From: Patulibacter sp. SYSU D01012
GTDB taxonomy: Bacteria; Actinomycetota; Thermoleophilia; Solirubrobacterales; Solirubrobacteraceae
Direction: 5' to 3'
NCBI RefSeq assembly: GCF_017916475.1
Contig: NZ_JAFMTB010000002.1
Location: 372,001-436,000 of the forward strand
Length of the DNA: 64,000 nt
Shown one piece after another: positions 19,191 to 27,455 of this stretch. Each line of letters begins with the position of its first letter. Positions within the stretch are counted from its first letter, which is position 1. The notes under the pieces are model-generated. The model was given only the letters and a program-made list of their open reading frames with translations. It searched no databases and was not told the origin of the DNA. Position numbers and translations under genes: made by a program.

Positions 19191-21044
19191 GTGCCGCTGC
19201 GCCGGCGCCTGGCGCTCGTCGTCGCGCTCGTCGCCGCCGCGGTCGTGCTGCTGGCCGGCGGCGCGGCGTGGATCACCACCCGGTCGCTGCTGCAGGGCAA
19301 CGTCGACGACAGCCTGCGCGCGCAGGCGGACGCGGTCGTGGACCGGCGGCGCGTGCTGCGCTTCCGCCCGCCGGCCGACGGCCGCACGGCGGCGCTGGGC
19401 GGCCCGACCGCCGCGCCCGCGCCGCCGCCGCGGCTGGGCGGGCCGGCCGAGTACCAGCAGGCGCTGACGTCGGCCGGCGCCGTCGTCACGCGCGGCGAGG
19501 TCGCCCTGCCCGTCGAGCGCGTCGACCGGGCGGCGGTGCGCGACGGGGCCGCGACGGCGCCGCGCGACGTCCACGTCGGCGACGTGCACCTGCGGATGAT
19601 CACCGTGCCGATCCCCGCGGACGTGCGCGAGACCCTGGCGACGGTGACCGGCGTGACGGTCGCCGCGTGGCAGTTCGCGCGGCCGATGGCCGGGGTCGAC
19701 TCCGCGCTGCGGACGCTGTGGATCGTGCTGCTGGGGATCGGGGCGGCGATCGTCGCGCTCGCGGCGGCGCTCGGGCGCTGGACGGCCCGCCGGGTGCTGC
19801 GGCCCGTCTCCGACCTGGCGGACGCCGCCGCGCACGTCGAGGCGACCGCCGACCTGGACCGCCGGCTGCCCGAGGGCCCGGCGGACGAGGTGGGCGAGCT
19901 GACGCGCCGCTTCAACGGCATGCTGGCGCGGCTGCAGCGCTCGCGCGCCGACCTGGACCGCTCCGTCGCCGAGCAGCGCCACCTCGTCGCGGACGCGTCG
20001 CACGAGCTGCGGACCCCGGTCACGAGCCTGCGCACGAACGCCGAGCTGCTGCTCGAGGACGAGGGCACGCTGGACCCCGAGGAGCGACGCGGGATGCTGG
20101 AGGACGTCCGCGACCAGGCGGAGGACCTGGGGCGCCTGGTCACCGACCTGATCGAGCTGGCGCGGGGCGACGAGCCCGATCACGGGATGGACGAGCCCGT
20201 CGCCCTCGACGCCCTTGTGGCCGAGTGCGTGGACCGCGCCCGGCGCGACCACCGCGGGATCGCGTTCCTCGTCGAGGCGGAGCACCTCGTCGTCTCCGGC
20301 CGGCCCGACCGCCTGGCGCGCGCGGTGTCGAACCTCGTCAACAACGCCGCGCTGCACGGCGCCGCCGTCGGCGGCGGGCCGGTCGAGGTGCGGGTGGCGG
20401 GGGTCGCCGAGGAGGGCGCGGACGCGGACGGCGGGGCGGCGGGGGGCGGCGGGGCGGCAGGGGGCGGCGGGGCGGCTGGGGGCGGCGGGGCGGCTGGGGG
20501 CGGCGGGACGTCGGGGGGCGGCCGGGCGTCGGGGGGCGGCGGGACGTCGGGGGACGGCCGGGCGTCGGAGGGCGGCCGGGCGTCGGAGGGCGACGGGGCG
20601 GCGAGCGACGGCGGGGCGTCGGGGGACGGCCGGGCGTCGTTTGACGGCCGGGTGTCGGGGGACGGCCGGGCGTCAGGGGACGACGGCGTTCGCCGGGACG
20701 GCCGGGCGACCCGGGGCGACGGCGGACGCCGGGCGCGCGCGACGTCGAGGGACGACGGGCCGCTGTGGGCCGGCCGCATGGCGCCGCGCGAGGCCGCCGT
20801 GACCGTCGTCGACCACGGTCCGGGGGTGCCCGCGGACGAGCGCGCGCGGATCTTCGACCGCTTCCGCCGCGGCCACGCCGCCCGCGGGCGGCACGGCAGC
20901 GGTCTGGGCCTGGCGATCGTGCGACAGGTGGCCGTCACCCACGGCGGAACGGTCGCGGTACGGCCGACGCCCGGCGGCGGGGCCACCTTCGAGCTGCGGC
21001 TGCCGCTGGCGCCGGACGAGGAAGTGGAACGGGCGGCGGACTAG
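19191..21044 (+). CDS. Sensor histidine kinase with repeat insertion in the ATP-binding domain
   Basis: 617-aa membrane kinase paired with the upstream regulator. TM1 is about residues 8-28, an extracytoplasmic sensor 30-175, TM2 about 178-198, then HAMP, a HisKA domain with D-A-S-H-E-L-R-T-P, and HATPase_c with the N box S-N-L-V-N-N-A and the G boxes D-H-G-P-G-V-P and G-S-G-L-G-L-A. Between the N-box strand (V-E-V-R-V-A, ending near residue 405) and the strand before the G1 box (about 532) lies a ~125-residue Gly/Ser/Asp/Arg-rich insertion, encoded mostly by an 18-bp minisatellite. Normally only a short hairpin is there. All catalytic motifs are intact, so an active enzyme with a disordered loop is likely. 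Confidence 0.93.
   Translation: MPLRRRLALVVALVAAAVVLLAGGAAWITTRSLLQGNVDDSLRAQADAVVDRRRVLRFRPPADGRTAALGGPTAAPAPPPRLGGPAEYQQALTSAGAVVTRGEVALPVERVDRAAVRDGAATAPRDVHVGDVHLRMITVPIPADVRETLATVTGVTVAAWQFARPMAGVDSALRTLWIVLLGIGAAIVALAAALGRWTARRVLRPVSDLADAAAHVEATADLDRRLPEGPADEVGELTRRFNGMLARLQRSRADLDRSVAEQRHLVADASHELRTPVTSLRTNAELLLEDEGTLDPEERRGMLEDVRDQAEDLGRLVTDLIELARGDEPDHGMDEPVALDALVAECVDRARRDHRGIAFLVEAEHLVVSGRPDRLARAVSNLVNNAALHGAAVGGGPVEVRVAGVAEEGADADGGAAGGGGAAGGGGAAGGGGAAGGGGTSGGGRASGGGGTSGDGRASEGGRASEGDGAASDGGASGDGRASFDGRVSGDGRASGDDGVRRDGRATRGDGGRRARATSRDDGPLWAGRMAPREAAVTVVDHGPGVPADERARIFDRFRRGHAARGRHGSGLGLAIVRQVAVTHGGTVAVRPTPGGGATFELRLPLAPDEEVERAAD
20430..20717 (+). repeat. 18-bp in-frame minisatellite in the sensor kinase
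   Basis: Sixteen head-to-tail 18-bp units (six codons each); the first 14 (20430-20681) are well conserved and the last two degenerate. Peptide units run from GGAAGG through GGTSGG and GRASGG to GRASGD and GRASEG, so the array shows a gradient of divergence from 5' to 3'. Every unit keeps the reading frame. Confidence 0.92.
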
Positions 21045-21054
21045 GCGGGGACGC

Positions 21055-21585
21055 GTTCCGGATCGGGACCGCTATCCGGACCTCAGCCGGAACGGCCCGG
21101 GCGGCGGGAGCGTGTTCCGGGTCGGGACCGCTATCCGGACCTCAGCCGGAACGGCCCGGCCGGCGGGGACGTGTTCCGGGTCGGGGCCGGTATGCGGACC
21201 TCAGCCGGAACGGCCCGGCCGACGGGGACGTGTTCCGGGTCGGGACCGGTATGCGGACCTCAGCCGGAACGGCCCGGCCGGCGGGAGCGCGTTCCGGGTC
21301 GGGACCGGTAGGCGGACCTCAGCCGGAACGGCCCGGCCGGCGAGAGCGCGTTCCGGGTCGGGGCCGGTAGGCGGACCTCAGCCGGAACGGCCCGGCCGGC
21401 GGGAGCGCGTTCCGGGTCGGGACCGCTATCCGGACCTCAGCCGGAACGGCCGGCGCGGCGCCCGCGCGTTCCGGGTCAGGACCGGTATGCGGACCTCAGC
21501 CGGAACGGCCCGGCCGGCGCCCGCGTGTTCCGGCTCAGGACCGCTATCCGGACCTCAGCCGGAATGGCCGGGACCGCCGCGGCCG
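21055..21585. repeat. Nine tandem 59-bp repeats between convergent genes
   Basis: Nine units start with GTTCC at 21055, 21114, 21173, 21232, 21291, 21350, 21409, 21468 and 21527, an exact 59-bp period without spacers. Each unit holds an inverted repeat GTTCCGG...CCGGAAC enclosing a ~25-nt core that ends in GGACCTCAG. The middle of the core varies among three forms (CTATCC, GTATGC, GTAGGC). The array fills almost the whole 565-bp gap between the sensor kinase stop and the mnmA stop. 59 is not a multiple of three, so it is not a coding repeat. A REP/BIME-like structural or terminator role is possible; function unknown. Confidence 0.92.
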
Positions 21586-21609
21586 CGTTCCCGACCGCCC
21601 ACCCCGCCC

Positions 21610-23040
21610 CTAGGCCAGGACGCCGGTCCCGACGACGACGTCGCCGTCGAGCAGCATCGCCGTCTGCCCCGGGGCGGCCTGCAGCAGCGGCTCCTCCAGG
21701 ACCACGGTGGCGGGCGCGCCCGCGCCGGCCTCGCCGTCGGCGGCCGGCACGATGCGCGCCCGGCGCGGCGGCTGCTTGTAGCGCAGCTTCACGGCGTCGA
21801 CGCACCACGGCTCGCGGTGCAGGACGACGTCGCGCAGCGTGACCCGGTCGGTCATCAGCCGCTCGCGGGGGCCGACGAGCACCACGTTCTCCGTCACGTC
21901 GGTCCCGACGACGTAGCGCGGCTCGCCGGCGGCGACGCCCAGGCCGCGGCGCTGGCCCAGGGTGTAGAGGTGCGCGCCGCGGTGCTCGCCCAGGGTCTCC
22001 CCCGTGTCGGCGTCGCGGATCGGGCCGGGGCGGCTCTCGAGACCGCCGTGCCGCGCGAGGAACGCCGGGCGGCCGGTGCCCGCGAGGAAGCACAGGTCCT
22101 GCGAGTCGGGGGTGCGCGCGACGGGCAGGTCGGCGTCCTCCGCCAGCGCCCGCACCTGGGGCTTGCGCAGCCCGCCGAGCGGGAAGCGCATCCGGGCGAT
22201 CGAGGACGGGCGCAGGCCGGCGAGCATGTACGCCTGGTCCTTCGCCTGGTCGGTCGCCAGCCGCAGCAGGCCGTCGTCGGTGGTGCGGGCGTAGTGGCCC
22301 GTCGTCAGCGTCGCGCAGCCCAGGCGGTCGGCGAGCTCCAGCATGGCGTCCAGGCGGACGTTGCCGTTGCAGCGCACGCACGGGTTCGGCGTCAGCCCGT
22401 TGCGGTGGTCCTCGATCCACGGGGTGACGACGCCGTCGCGGAAGGCGTCGCGCAGGTCGAGGGTCAGGTGCGGCATGCCCATCCGGTGCGCCAGGTCGCG
22501 CGCGCGGCGGACGGCGGAGTGCGAGCAGCAGGACGACTCCGCGTCGTTCTCGGGGTCGCGCCACAGCTCGAGCGTCACCGCCACCGCGTCCGGACCGGCC
22601 TGCAGCGCCGCCACCGCGGAATCGACCCCGCCGCTCATCGCGGCCAGGGTCCCCCGGGCCGGGCCGTCCGGCGCCGCGTCGGCGGCGACGGCGGCGCCGA
22701 GCGCCCGGTGCAGCGCGTCGACGACCAGCTCGGCCGCGTGAAGCTTGCCCGGCGTCAGGCCGCCGACCTCGTCGCACACCGCCGCGACGGACACCCGGGC
22801 GGCGTCGCGCACGCTCGCGCCGTCGAGCAGCTCGCAGGCCACGGACCCGCAGACGGTCAGCGCGCCGCAGCCCTCCGCGACGAACCCGGCACCGGCGATC
22901 CGCGCGCCGTCGACGGCCACGACCACGCGCACGAGGTCGCCGCACGCCGCGCCGCCCGCGACGCCGTCGTGCCCGCCGGGCGGCAGCGCGCCCCGACCGA
23001 CCGGGGAGCGCAGGTGCTCCTCGTACCGCCAATCAGCCAT
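21610..23040 (-). CDS. mnmA: IscU-like scaffold domain fused to tRNA 2-thiouridylase MnmA
   Basis: 476-aa two-domain protein. Residues ~25-117 match the IscU/NifU-N iron-sulfur scaffold fold: G-A-A-C-G-D-L (Cys33, Asp35), A-E-G-C-G-A (Cys58), and G-G-L-T-P-G-K-L-H-A (His101, with the usual third Cys replaced by Ala102). Residues ~128-476 are MnmA, which adds sulfur to U34 of tRNA-Lys/Glu/Gln: PP-loop S-G-G-V-D-S-A (136-142), N-P-C-V-R-C-N (Cys221, Cys224), S-Q-D-L-C-F (Cys317), then the C-terminal beta-barrel. A CxxC plus distal Cys is the cysteine set proposed for Fe-S-dependent MnmA, so the fusion is functionally suggestive. ATG 23040 is 7 nt after TACTCT. Confidence 0.9.
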   Translation of the reverse strand: MADWRYEEHLRSPVGRGALPPGGHDGVAGGAACGDLVRVVVAVDGARIAGAGFVAEGCGALTVCGSVACELLDGASVRDAARVSVAAVCDEVGGLTPGKLHAAELVVDALHRALGAAVAADAAPDGPARGTLAAMSGGVDSAVAALQAGPDAVAVTLELWRDPENDAESSCCSHSAVRRARDLAHRMGMPHLTLDLRDAFRDGVVTPWIEDHRNGLTPNPCVRCNGNVRLDAMLELADRLGCATLTTGHYARTTDDGLLRLATDQAKDQAYMLAGLRPSSIARMRFPLGGLRKPQVRALAEDADLPVARTPDSQDLCFLAGTGRPAFLARHGGLESRPGPIRDADTGETLGEHRGAHLYTLGQRRGLGVAAGEPRYVVGTDVTENVVLVGPRERLMTDRVTLRDVVLHREPWCVDAVKLRYKQPPRRARIVPAADGEAGAGAPATVVLEEPLLQAAPGQTAMLLDGDVVVGTGVLA

Positions 23041-23047
23041 CGGACCG

Positions 23048-23053
23048 AGAGTA
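23048..23053 (-). promoter_or_regulatory. -10 element of leaderless mnmA fusion gene
   Basis: TACTCT, 7-nt spacer, ATG 23040. It supports the start that includes the IscU-like domain. Confidence 0.45.
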
Positions 23054-23239
23054 GCCATCCGGACCGTCGTCCCCGCCGGCACGGGGAAGCGTACGCCGAA
23101 CGCGTCCGCCGACCGTCCGGAAGCCGCCGCGATCGCCCCCACGCCCGGCACCGCACGTGAGAGGCTGCCGTACCGACGGGCGCCCGCGGGTACGCCGCCG
23201 CCCGACCCCGTCCGCCGCGCCCCCGACCCGGAGCCCCGC

Positions 23240-24907
23240 ATGGCCACCACCGACCTGCCGACCACCGCCGCCTCGTCCGCGCTCGAGGAGACCGTCGCGC
23301 GGGCCCGCCGCCAGACGCTGGCCGACCTGCTGCACCGCTCGGCGCGCCGCTTCCCCGACCGGGTCGCGGTGCTCGAGGAGGGGGTCCCCGACCCGCGCTC
23401 GCGCACGTTCGCGGAGCTCGAGGCCGACGCCAACCGCCTGGCCGCGGCGCTCGCGGCCCGCGGCATCGGCCCCGGCGACCGCGTCGCGCTCCTGTCCCGC
23501 AACGGCCTGCCCTACGTGCAGGCGATCTTCGGCGTCGCGAAGGCCGGCGCCACCCTCGTCCCGGTCAACTTCATGCTCGGCGGCGCCGAGGTGGGCTACG
23601 TCCTGCAGCACTCGGGCGCGAGCGGCCTGCTCGCCCAGGACGCCCTGCTGGAGACGGCCGAGGAGGCGATCCGCGTCGCCGGCTTCGAGGGGCGCCTGAA
23701 GGTGCAGGCCGTCCTGGGGGCCGACGACGTCGAGGAGCGGATGCAGTGGGAGCGGCTGCCCGACCTGGTCGGCGCGCCCGGCGACCCGGATCCCGGCGCC
23801 CCCGACCACCTCGTCGCCTCGGACGCGCCGGCGCAGGTGATGTACACGTCGGGCACCGAGTCGCGGCCGAAGGGCGCGGTCTTGTCGCACGAGGCGCTCA
23901 TCGCGAACTACTCGACCTGCATGGTCGACGGCGAGATGGGCTCCGACGACGTGCAGGTGCACGCGCTGCCGCTCTTCCACGTCGCGCAGCAGCACGTGTT
24001 CCTGCTGCCGGCGATCCAGCTGGGCATGACGAGCGTGATCCTGCCGGCCCCCGATCCGGCCGCGGTGCTCGCGGCGATCGAGCGGCACGGCGCGACGATG
24101 TTCTTCGCCCCGCCGACGGTGTGGATCGGGCTGCTGCGCCACCCCGACTTCGACGCGCGGGACCTCTCCACGCTCCGCAAGGGCTACTACGGCGCCGCGA
24201 TCATGCCGGTCGAGGTGCTGAAGGAGCTCAGCCGTCGCCGGCCGGAGCTGCGGCTGTGGAACTTCTACGGCCAGACCGAGATGGCGCCGCTGTCGACCGT
24301 CCTGCGGCCCGAGGACCAGCTGCGCAAGGCCGGGTCGGCCGGGCGCGCGGCCCTGAACGTCGAGGCGCGGATCGCGGCGCCGGACGGCAGCGAGCTGCCG
24401 CCGGGCGAGATCGGCGAGATCGTCCTGCGCTCGCCGCACGCGATCCACGGCTACCTGGACGCGCCCGACAAGACGGCCGCGGCGTTCGCCGGCGGGTGGT
24501 TCCACTCCGGCGACCTCGGCGTGGCGGACGAGGAGGGCTACATCACCGTCGTCGACCGCATCAAGGACATGATCAAGACGGGCGGCGAGAACGTCGCGTC
24601 GCGCGAGGTCGAGGAGGCGATCTACGCCCACGAGGCGGTCGCCGAGGTCGCCGTCGTCGGCATCCCCCACCCCGAGTGGATCGAGTGCGTCGTCGCCGTC
24701 GTGGTGGCCCGCGAGGGCGCGAGCGTCGACGAGGCGGGCCTGGCGGCGCACTGCCGCGAGCGCCTGGCGGGCTTCAAGGTGCCGAAGGCGTTCCGCGTGG
24801 TCGACGCGCTGCCGAAGAACGCCAGCGGCAAGATCCTCAAGCGGGACCTGCGCGCGGAGCTCGCCGACGTGGCCGGCGGCATCGCCGGGCCGCGCGGCGG
24901 GCGCTAG
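23240..24907 (+). CDS. Acyl-CoA synthetase / AMP-dependent ligase
   Basis: 555-aa member of the ANL superfamily that activates a carboxylic acid to an acyl-adenylate and then usually an acyl-CoA. Motifs: the phosphate-binding loop Y-T-S-G-T-E-S-R-P-K-G (a variant of TSGTTGxPKG), Y-G-Q-T-E-M, H-S-G-D-L, the hinge D-R-I-K-D-M-I-K-T-G-G-E-N-V, and the C-terminal catalytic Lys in N-A-S-G-K-I-L-K. Closest in style to fatty-acyl or long-chain acid ligases; substrate not resolvable. ATG 23240 follows GGAG at 6 nt. Transcribed alone and divergently from mnmA, with a 199-bp intergenic region. Confidence 0.93.
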   Translation: MATTDLPTTAASSALEETVARARRQTLADLLHRSARRFPDRVAVLEEGVPDPRSRTFAELEADANRLAAALAARGIGPGDRVALLSRNGLPYVQAIFGVAKAGATLVPVNFMLGGAEVGYVLQHSGASGLLAQDALLETAEEAIRVAGFEGRLKVQAVLGADDVEERMQWERLPDLVGAPGDPDPGAPDHLVASDAPAQVMYTSGTESRPKGAVLSHEALIANYSTCMVDGEMGSDDVQVHALPLFHVAQQHVFLLPAIQLGMTSVILPAPDPAAVLAAIERHGATMFFAPPTVWIGLLRHPDFDARDLSTLRKGYYGAAIMPVEVLKELSRRRPELRLWNFYGQTEMAPLSTVLRPEDQLRKAGSAGRAALNVEARIAAPDGSELPPGEIGEIVLRSPHAIHGYLDAPDKTAAAFAGGWFHSGDLGVADEEGYITVVDRIKDMIKTGGENVASREVEEAIYAHEAVAEVAVVGIPHPEWIECVVAVVVAREGASVDEAGLAAHCRERLAGFKVPKAFRVVDALPKNASGKILKRDLRAELADVAGGIAGPRGGR

Positions 24908-25001
24908 GACGGACGCGACCCGCCGGGCGGACGAGCAGGCCCGGACGGCGGGGCGGGCGCGCGAGCGGCACCGGCGGAGCGGACCGGCAGGTGCGACGGC
25001 C

Positions 25002-25028
25002 GAGCGGACCGCCAGGCCGGTCCCGCTC
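25002..25028 (+). terminator. Hairpin after acyl-CoA synthetase gene
   Basis: GAGCGGACC pairs with GGTC-CGCTC across an 8-nt loop with one bulged C; about 95 nt after the stop codon. Confidence 0.35.
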
Positions 25029-25039
25029 TGGCGACCCGC

Positions 25040-25068
25040 TCGACATCCCGGCCCTTTCGGTCTACAGT
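25040..25068 (+). promoter_or_regulatory. Promoter of the alpha/beta hydrolase gene
   Basis: TCGACA-N17-TACAGT, a good match to a housekeeping promoter. Transcription should start within 1-3 nt of the mini-ORF ATG at 25078. Confidence 0.5.
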
Positions 25069-25077
25069 CGTATACCG

Positions 25078-25110
25078 ATGCTCGTCCCCGACGCCGTCCC
25101 GCGCCGATGA
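25078..25110 (+). CDS. Near-leaderless 10-codon mini-ORF overlapping the hydrolase start
   Basis: MLVPDAVPRR-stop; its TGA overlaps the hydrolase ATG (ATGA). No Shine-Dalgarno precedes the hydrolase start, so termination-reinitiation from this mini-ORF would be the natural way to translate it. Confidence 0.35.
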   Translation: MLVPDAVPRR

Positions 25111-26396
25111 CGCCCGCCGAGGCCCGCGCCGCCGGCGTGGCCGCCGCGCGCGCGTTCGCCGGCGCGGTCGGCCACGTCCAGGCCACCCACCGCGCCGTCG
25201 CCGCCCGGGCGTTCGGCCGCGGCGAGGACCACGCCGGCTGGGCGCCGCCCGTCGCGTGGGCGCACGACCGCATCGCGGACGGCACCTACGCCGCGGTCCG
25301 CGGGATCGGCAGCACCGTCCTGCGCGCCGCCGGCCTGGCGCTCGCCGCCACCCGGCCGCCGCACGCCCGGCCCCTGGGCGACCACCCCGCCGGCGACCGC
25401 GTGCTCGGCGCGCTGGGCGGGGCCTTCGGCGACCGCTGGGCGGCCGAGCGCAGCCCGCTCGCGCTGCCGATGACCCTGCGCCGCAACGGGCGCGACCTGC
25501 CCGTCGACGGCGCCGCACTGCGTCGGGCGTTCCCGATGACGACCGGCCGCGTCGTCGTGCTCGTCCACGGCCTGTGCCTGACGGACGCCTCGTGGGCCGG
25601 GACGCCGGCGCACGAGGGGTTCGCCGCCCGCCTGCACCGCGACCTGGGCGCCGACGTCCTGCTGCTCCGCTACGACACGGGGCGTCGGATCCCGGCCAAC
25701 GGCGCCGACCTGGCGAACCTGCTCGAGCGGCTCGTCGCCGCGTGGCCCGGCGGGCTGCGCGAGCTGTCCCTCGTGGGGCACTCCATGGGCGGCCTCGTGG
25801 CCCGCGCCGCCTGCGTCGAGGGCGCCGCCGCCGGGCACGGCTGGATCGGGCCGCTGCGCCACGTCGTCACGCTCGGCTCGCCGCACCTGGGCGCGCACCT
25901 GGAGCGCGCGTCCGCCACGGCGTCGTGGGCGGCGGGGCTGGCGCCCGAGACGCGGCTGGTCACCGACCTGCTGGGCCTGCGCTCGGCCGGCGTGCTCGAC
26001 CTGCGCCACGGAGCGATCGTCCCCGAGGACCTGCCGCCCGCCGTCGACCGCTGGCCGTGGGGCGAGCGGGGCACCGCCGTCCCGCTGCTCGAGGGCGTGC
26101 GCCACCACGCGCTCGGCGTCACGATGGCCGGCGATCCCGCGTCGTGGCTCGCCCGGACGGTCCTGGGCGACCTGCTCGTCACGCCGGACAGCGCGACGGG
26201 GCGCGCCCGCGGCGAGCGCCGGCTGGCGTACGGCGAGGAGGACGCCGTCCTGCTGGGCGGGCTGCACCACTTCGACCTGCTGCACCACCCCCGGGTGTAC
26301 GCGCAGCTGCGGCGGTGGCTGCGGCCCGCGCCCGGCCTGCCGGCCCCGGGGACGACGGGCGACGGGCTCGTCGCCGCGACCGCGCTCGACGCGTAG
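25107..26396 (+). CDS. Alpha/beta-fold hydrolase (lipase/PGAP1-like)
   Basis: 429-aa hydrolase. An Ala-rich N-terminal ~125 residues precedes the catalytic domain, which starts with the oxyanion segment V-L-V-H-G-L-C. The nucleophile elbow is G-H-S-M-G-G, followed by L-G-S-P-H-L-G-A, typical of PGAP1/lipase-class enzymes acting on esters. A His in G-G-L-H-H-F-D near residue 390 is the candidate catalytic base. No signal peptide is evident. Start ATG 25107 overlaps the stop of a 10-codon mini-ORF. The SMP-30 gene begins 46 bp downstream with its own -10 element. Natural substrate unknown. Confidence 0.85.
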   Translation: MTPAEARAAGVAAARAFAGAVGHVQATHRAVAARAFGRGEDHAGWAPPVAWAHDRIADGTYAAVRGIGSTVLRAAGLALAATRPPHARPLGDHPAGDRVLGALGGAFGDRWAAERSPLALPMTLRRNGRDLPVDGAALRRAFPMTTGRVVVLVHGLCLTDASWAGTPAHEGFAARLHRDLGADVLLLRYDTGRRIPANGADLANLLERLVAAWPGGLRELSLVGHSMGGLVARAACVEGAAAGHGWIGPLRHVVTLGSPHLGAHLERASATASWAAGLAPETRLVTDLLGLRSAGVLDLRHGAIVPEDLPPAVDRWPWGERGTAVPLLEGVRHHALGVTMAGDPASWLARTVLGDLLVTPDSATGRARGERRLAYGEEDAVLLGGLHHFDLLHHPRVYAQLRRWLRPAPGLPAPGTTGDGLVAATALDA

Positions 26397-26430
26397 CGCC
26401 CGCCGGGCCGGGCCCGCCGCGGGCCCCCTC

Positions 26431-26436
26431 TACGAT
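26431..26436 (+). promoter_or_regulatory. -10 element of leaderless SMP-30 gene
   Basis: TACGAT, 6-nt spacer, ATG 26443. Confidence 0.45.
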
Positions 26437-26442
26437 CGCCGG

Positions 26443-27330
26443 ATGGCGTCCTCCTCCCCCGCGCTCGCCCCGCTCGGCACGACCGTCGCCCACCACGGCG
26501 AGGGGGCGGTCTGGCACGCGCGGCGCGGCGTGCTGCTGTGGGTCGACATCACCGGCCGCTGCGTCCACGCGACCGCGCCCGACGGCACGACCACGACCGT
26601 GGGCCTGGCGGACCAGACCGGCGCGCTCGCCCCCGCCGCCGACGGCACGCTCGTCGCCGGGAGCGGGCGGACCGTGGCGCGCGTCGCGCTGCCCGACGGC
26701 GAGGTCACCCCGCTCGCCAGCGCGCCGGGCGCCGACCGGCCGGTGCGCACGAACGACGCCGGCGTCGACCCCGACGGCCGGCTGTGGCTCGGCACGATGG
26801 CGCGCGACGAGGACGCGGGCCACGGCACGGTGCTGCGGCTGGACGGCCGCGACGAGCTGGCCGTGGTCCAGCGCGGGGTGAGCATCCCGAACGGTCCCGT
26901 CTGGTCGCCCGACGGCGCCACGATGTACCTGACCGACACCCCGACCGGCCAGGTCCGCGCGTACGCGTACGACCGGCAGAGCGGCGCCCTGGGCCCCGAC
27001 CGCGTCGTCGTCGACGCGCGCGGCCTGGACGGGCACCCCGACGGGATGGCCGTCGACGCGAACGGCGACCTGTGGATCGCGTTCTTCGGCGGCTCGGCGG
27101 TGCGCTGCTTCACCCCGGCCGGGGCGCTCGTCCGCGAGGTCGCCCTGCCGGTGGCCCAGCCGACGCGCCCGGCGTTCGGCGGCCCGGACGGCCGGACGCT
27201 CTTCGTCACGACCTCGCGCAAGGGGCTGGACGACGCCGCGCTGGCGGAGCAGCCGCTCGCCGGACGGCTGTTCGCCGGCGACGCGGGCGTGGCGGGCGTG
27301 GTGCCGCCGCCCGCGGTCCTGCCGCGCTGA
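26443..27330 (+). CDS. SMP-30/gluconolactonase family lactonase
   Basis: 295-aa six-bladed beta-propeller hydrolase that opens sugar lactones (gluconolactone, xylonolactone and similar). The metal-binding residues of the family are visible: Glu in H-H-G-E-G-A-V-W near the N-terminus, Asn in R-T-N-D-A-G-V-D-P-D-G-R-L-W-L-G-T-M, Asn in I-P-N-G-P-V-W-S-P-D, and Asp in H-P-D-G-M-A-V-D-A-N-G-D-L-W. The length is typical and no signal peptide is present. It is a single gene with a leaderless promoter, convergent with chemoreceptor 4 and separated from it by a strong hairpin. The physiological lactone is not known. Confidence 0.92.
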   Translation: MASSSPALAPLGTTVAHHGEGAVWHARRGVLLWVDITGRCVHATAPDGTTTTVGLADQTGALAPAADGTLVAGSGRTVARVALPDGEVTPLASAPGADRPVRTNDAGVDPDGRLWLGTMARDEDAGHGTVLRLDGRDELAVVQRGVSIPNGPVWSPDGATMYLTDTPTGQVRAYAYDRQSGALGPDRVVVDARGLDGHPDGMAVDANGDLWIAFFGGSAVRCFTPAGALVREVALPVAQPTRPAFGGPDGRTLFVTTSRKGLDDAALAEQPLAGRLFAGDAGVAGVVPPPAVLPR

Positions 27331-27394
27331 TCCCGGGCGCCGTCGCCGGGCTCGGCGGGCGACGCCGTCGGGCGGTCCCGCCCCGGGACGACCG

Positions 27395-27426
27395 CGGGGC
27401 GGGGCGCCGTCCGGCACCCCGCCCCG
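27395..27426. terminator. Bidirectional hairpin between SMP-30 and chemoreceptor 4
   Basis: CGGGGCGGGG and CCCCGCCCCG form a perfect 10-bp stem with a 12-nt loop between the convergent stop codons (27330 + and 27456 -). Confidence 0.6.
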
Positions 27427-27455
27427 CCCGTGCTGCGTGCGCGGGGCCCCGGGGC

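Noticed and set aside
15252-20357. A 1,701-codon open frame containing ruvX at its end
   Set aside because: Upstream of the ruvX start it is an out-of-frame reading of alaS and the antisense of the two-component genes; ruvX has its own Shine-Dalgarno and start.
21055-21585. CRISPR array
   Set aside because: Units follow each other without unique spacers and no cas gene is present; the 59-bp tandem structure is not CRISPR-like.
21112-21600. Repeat-encoded protein across the 59-bp array
   Set aside because: The period is not a multiple of three, so the frame rotates with each unit; no start signal or signal peptide is present, and the array runs into the convergent mnmA gene.
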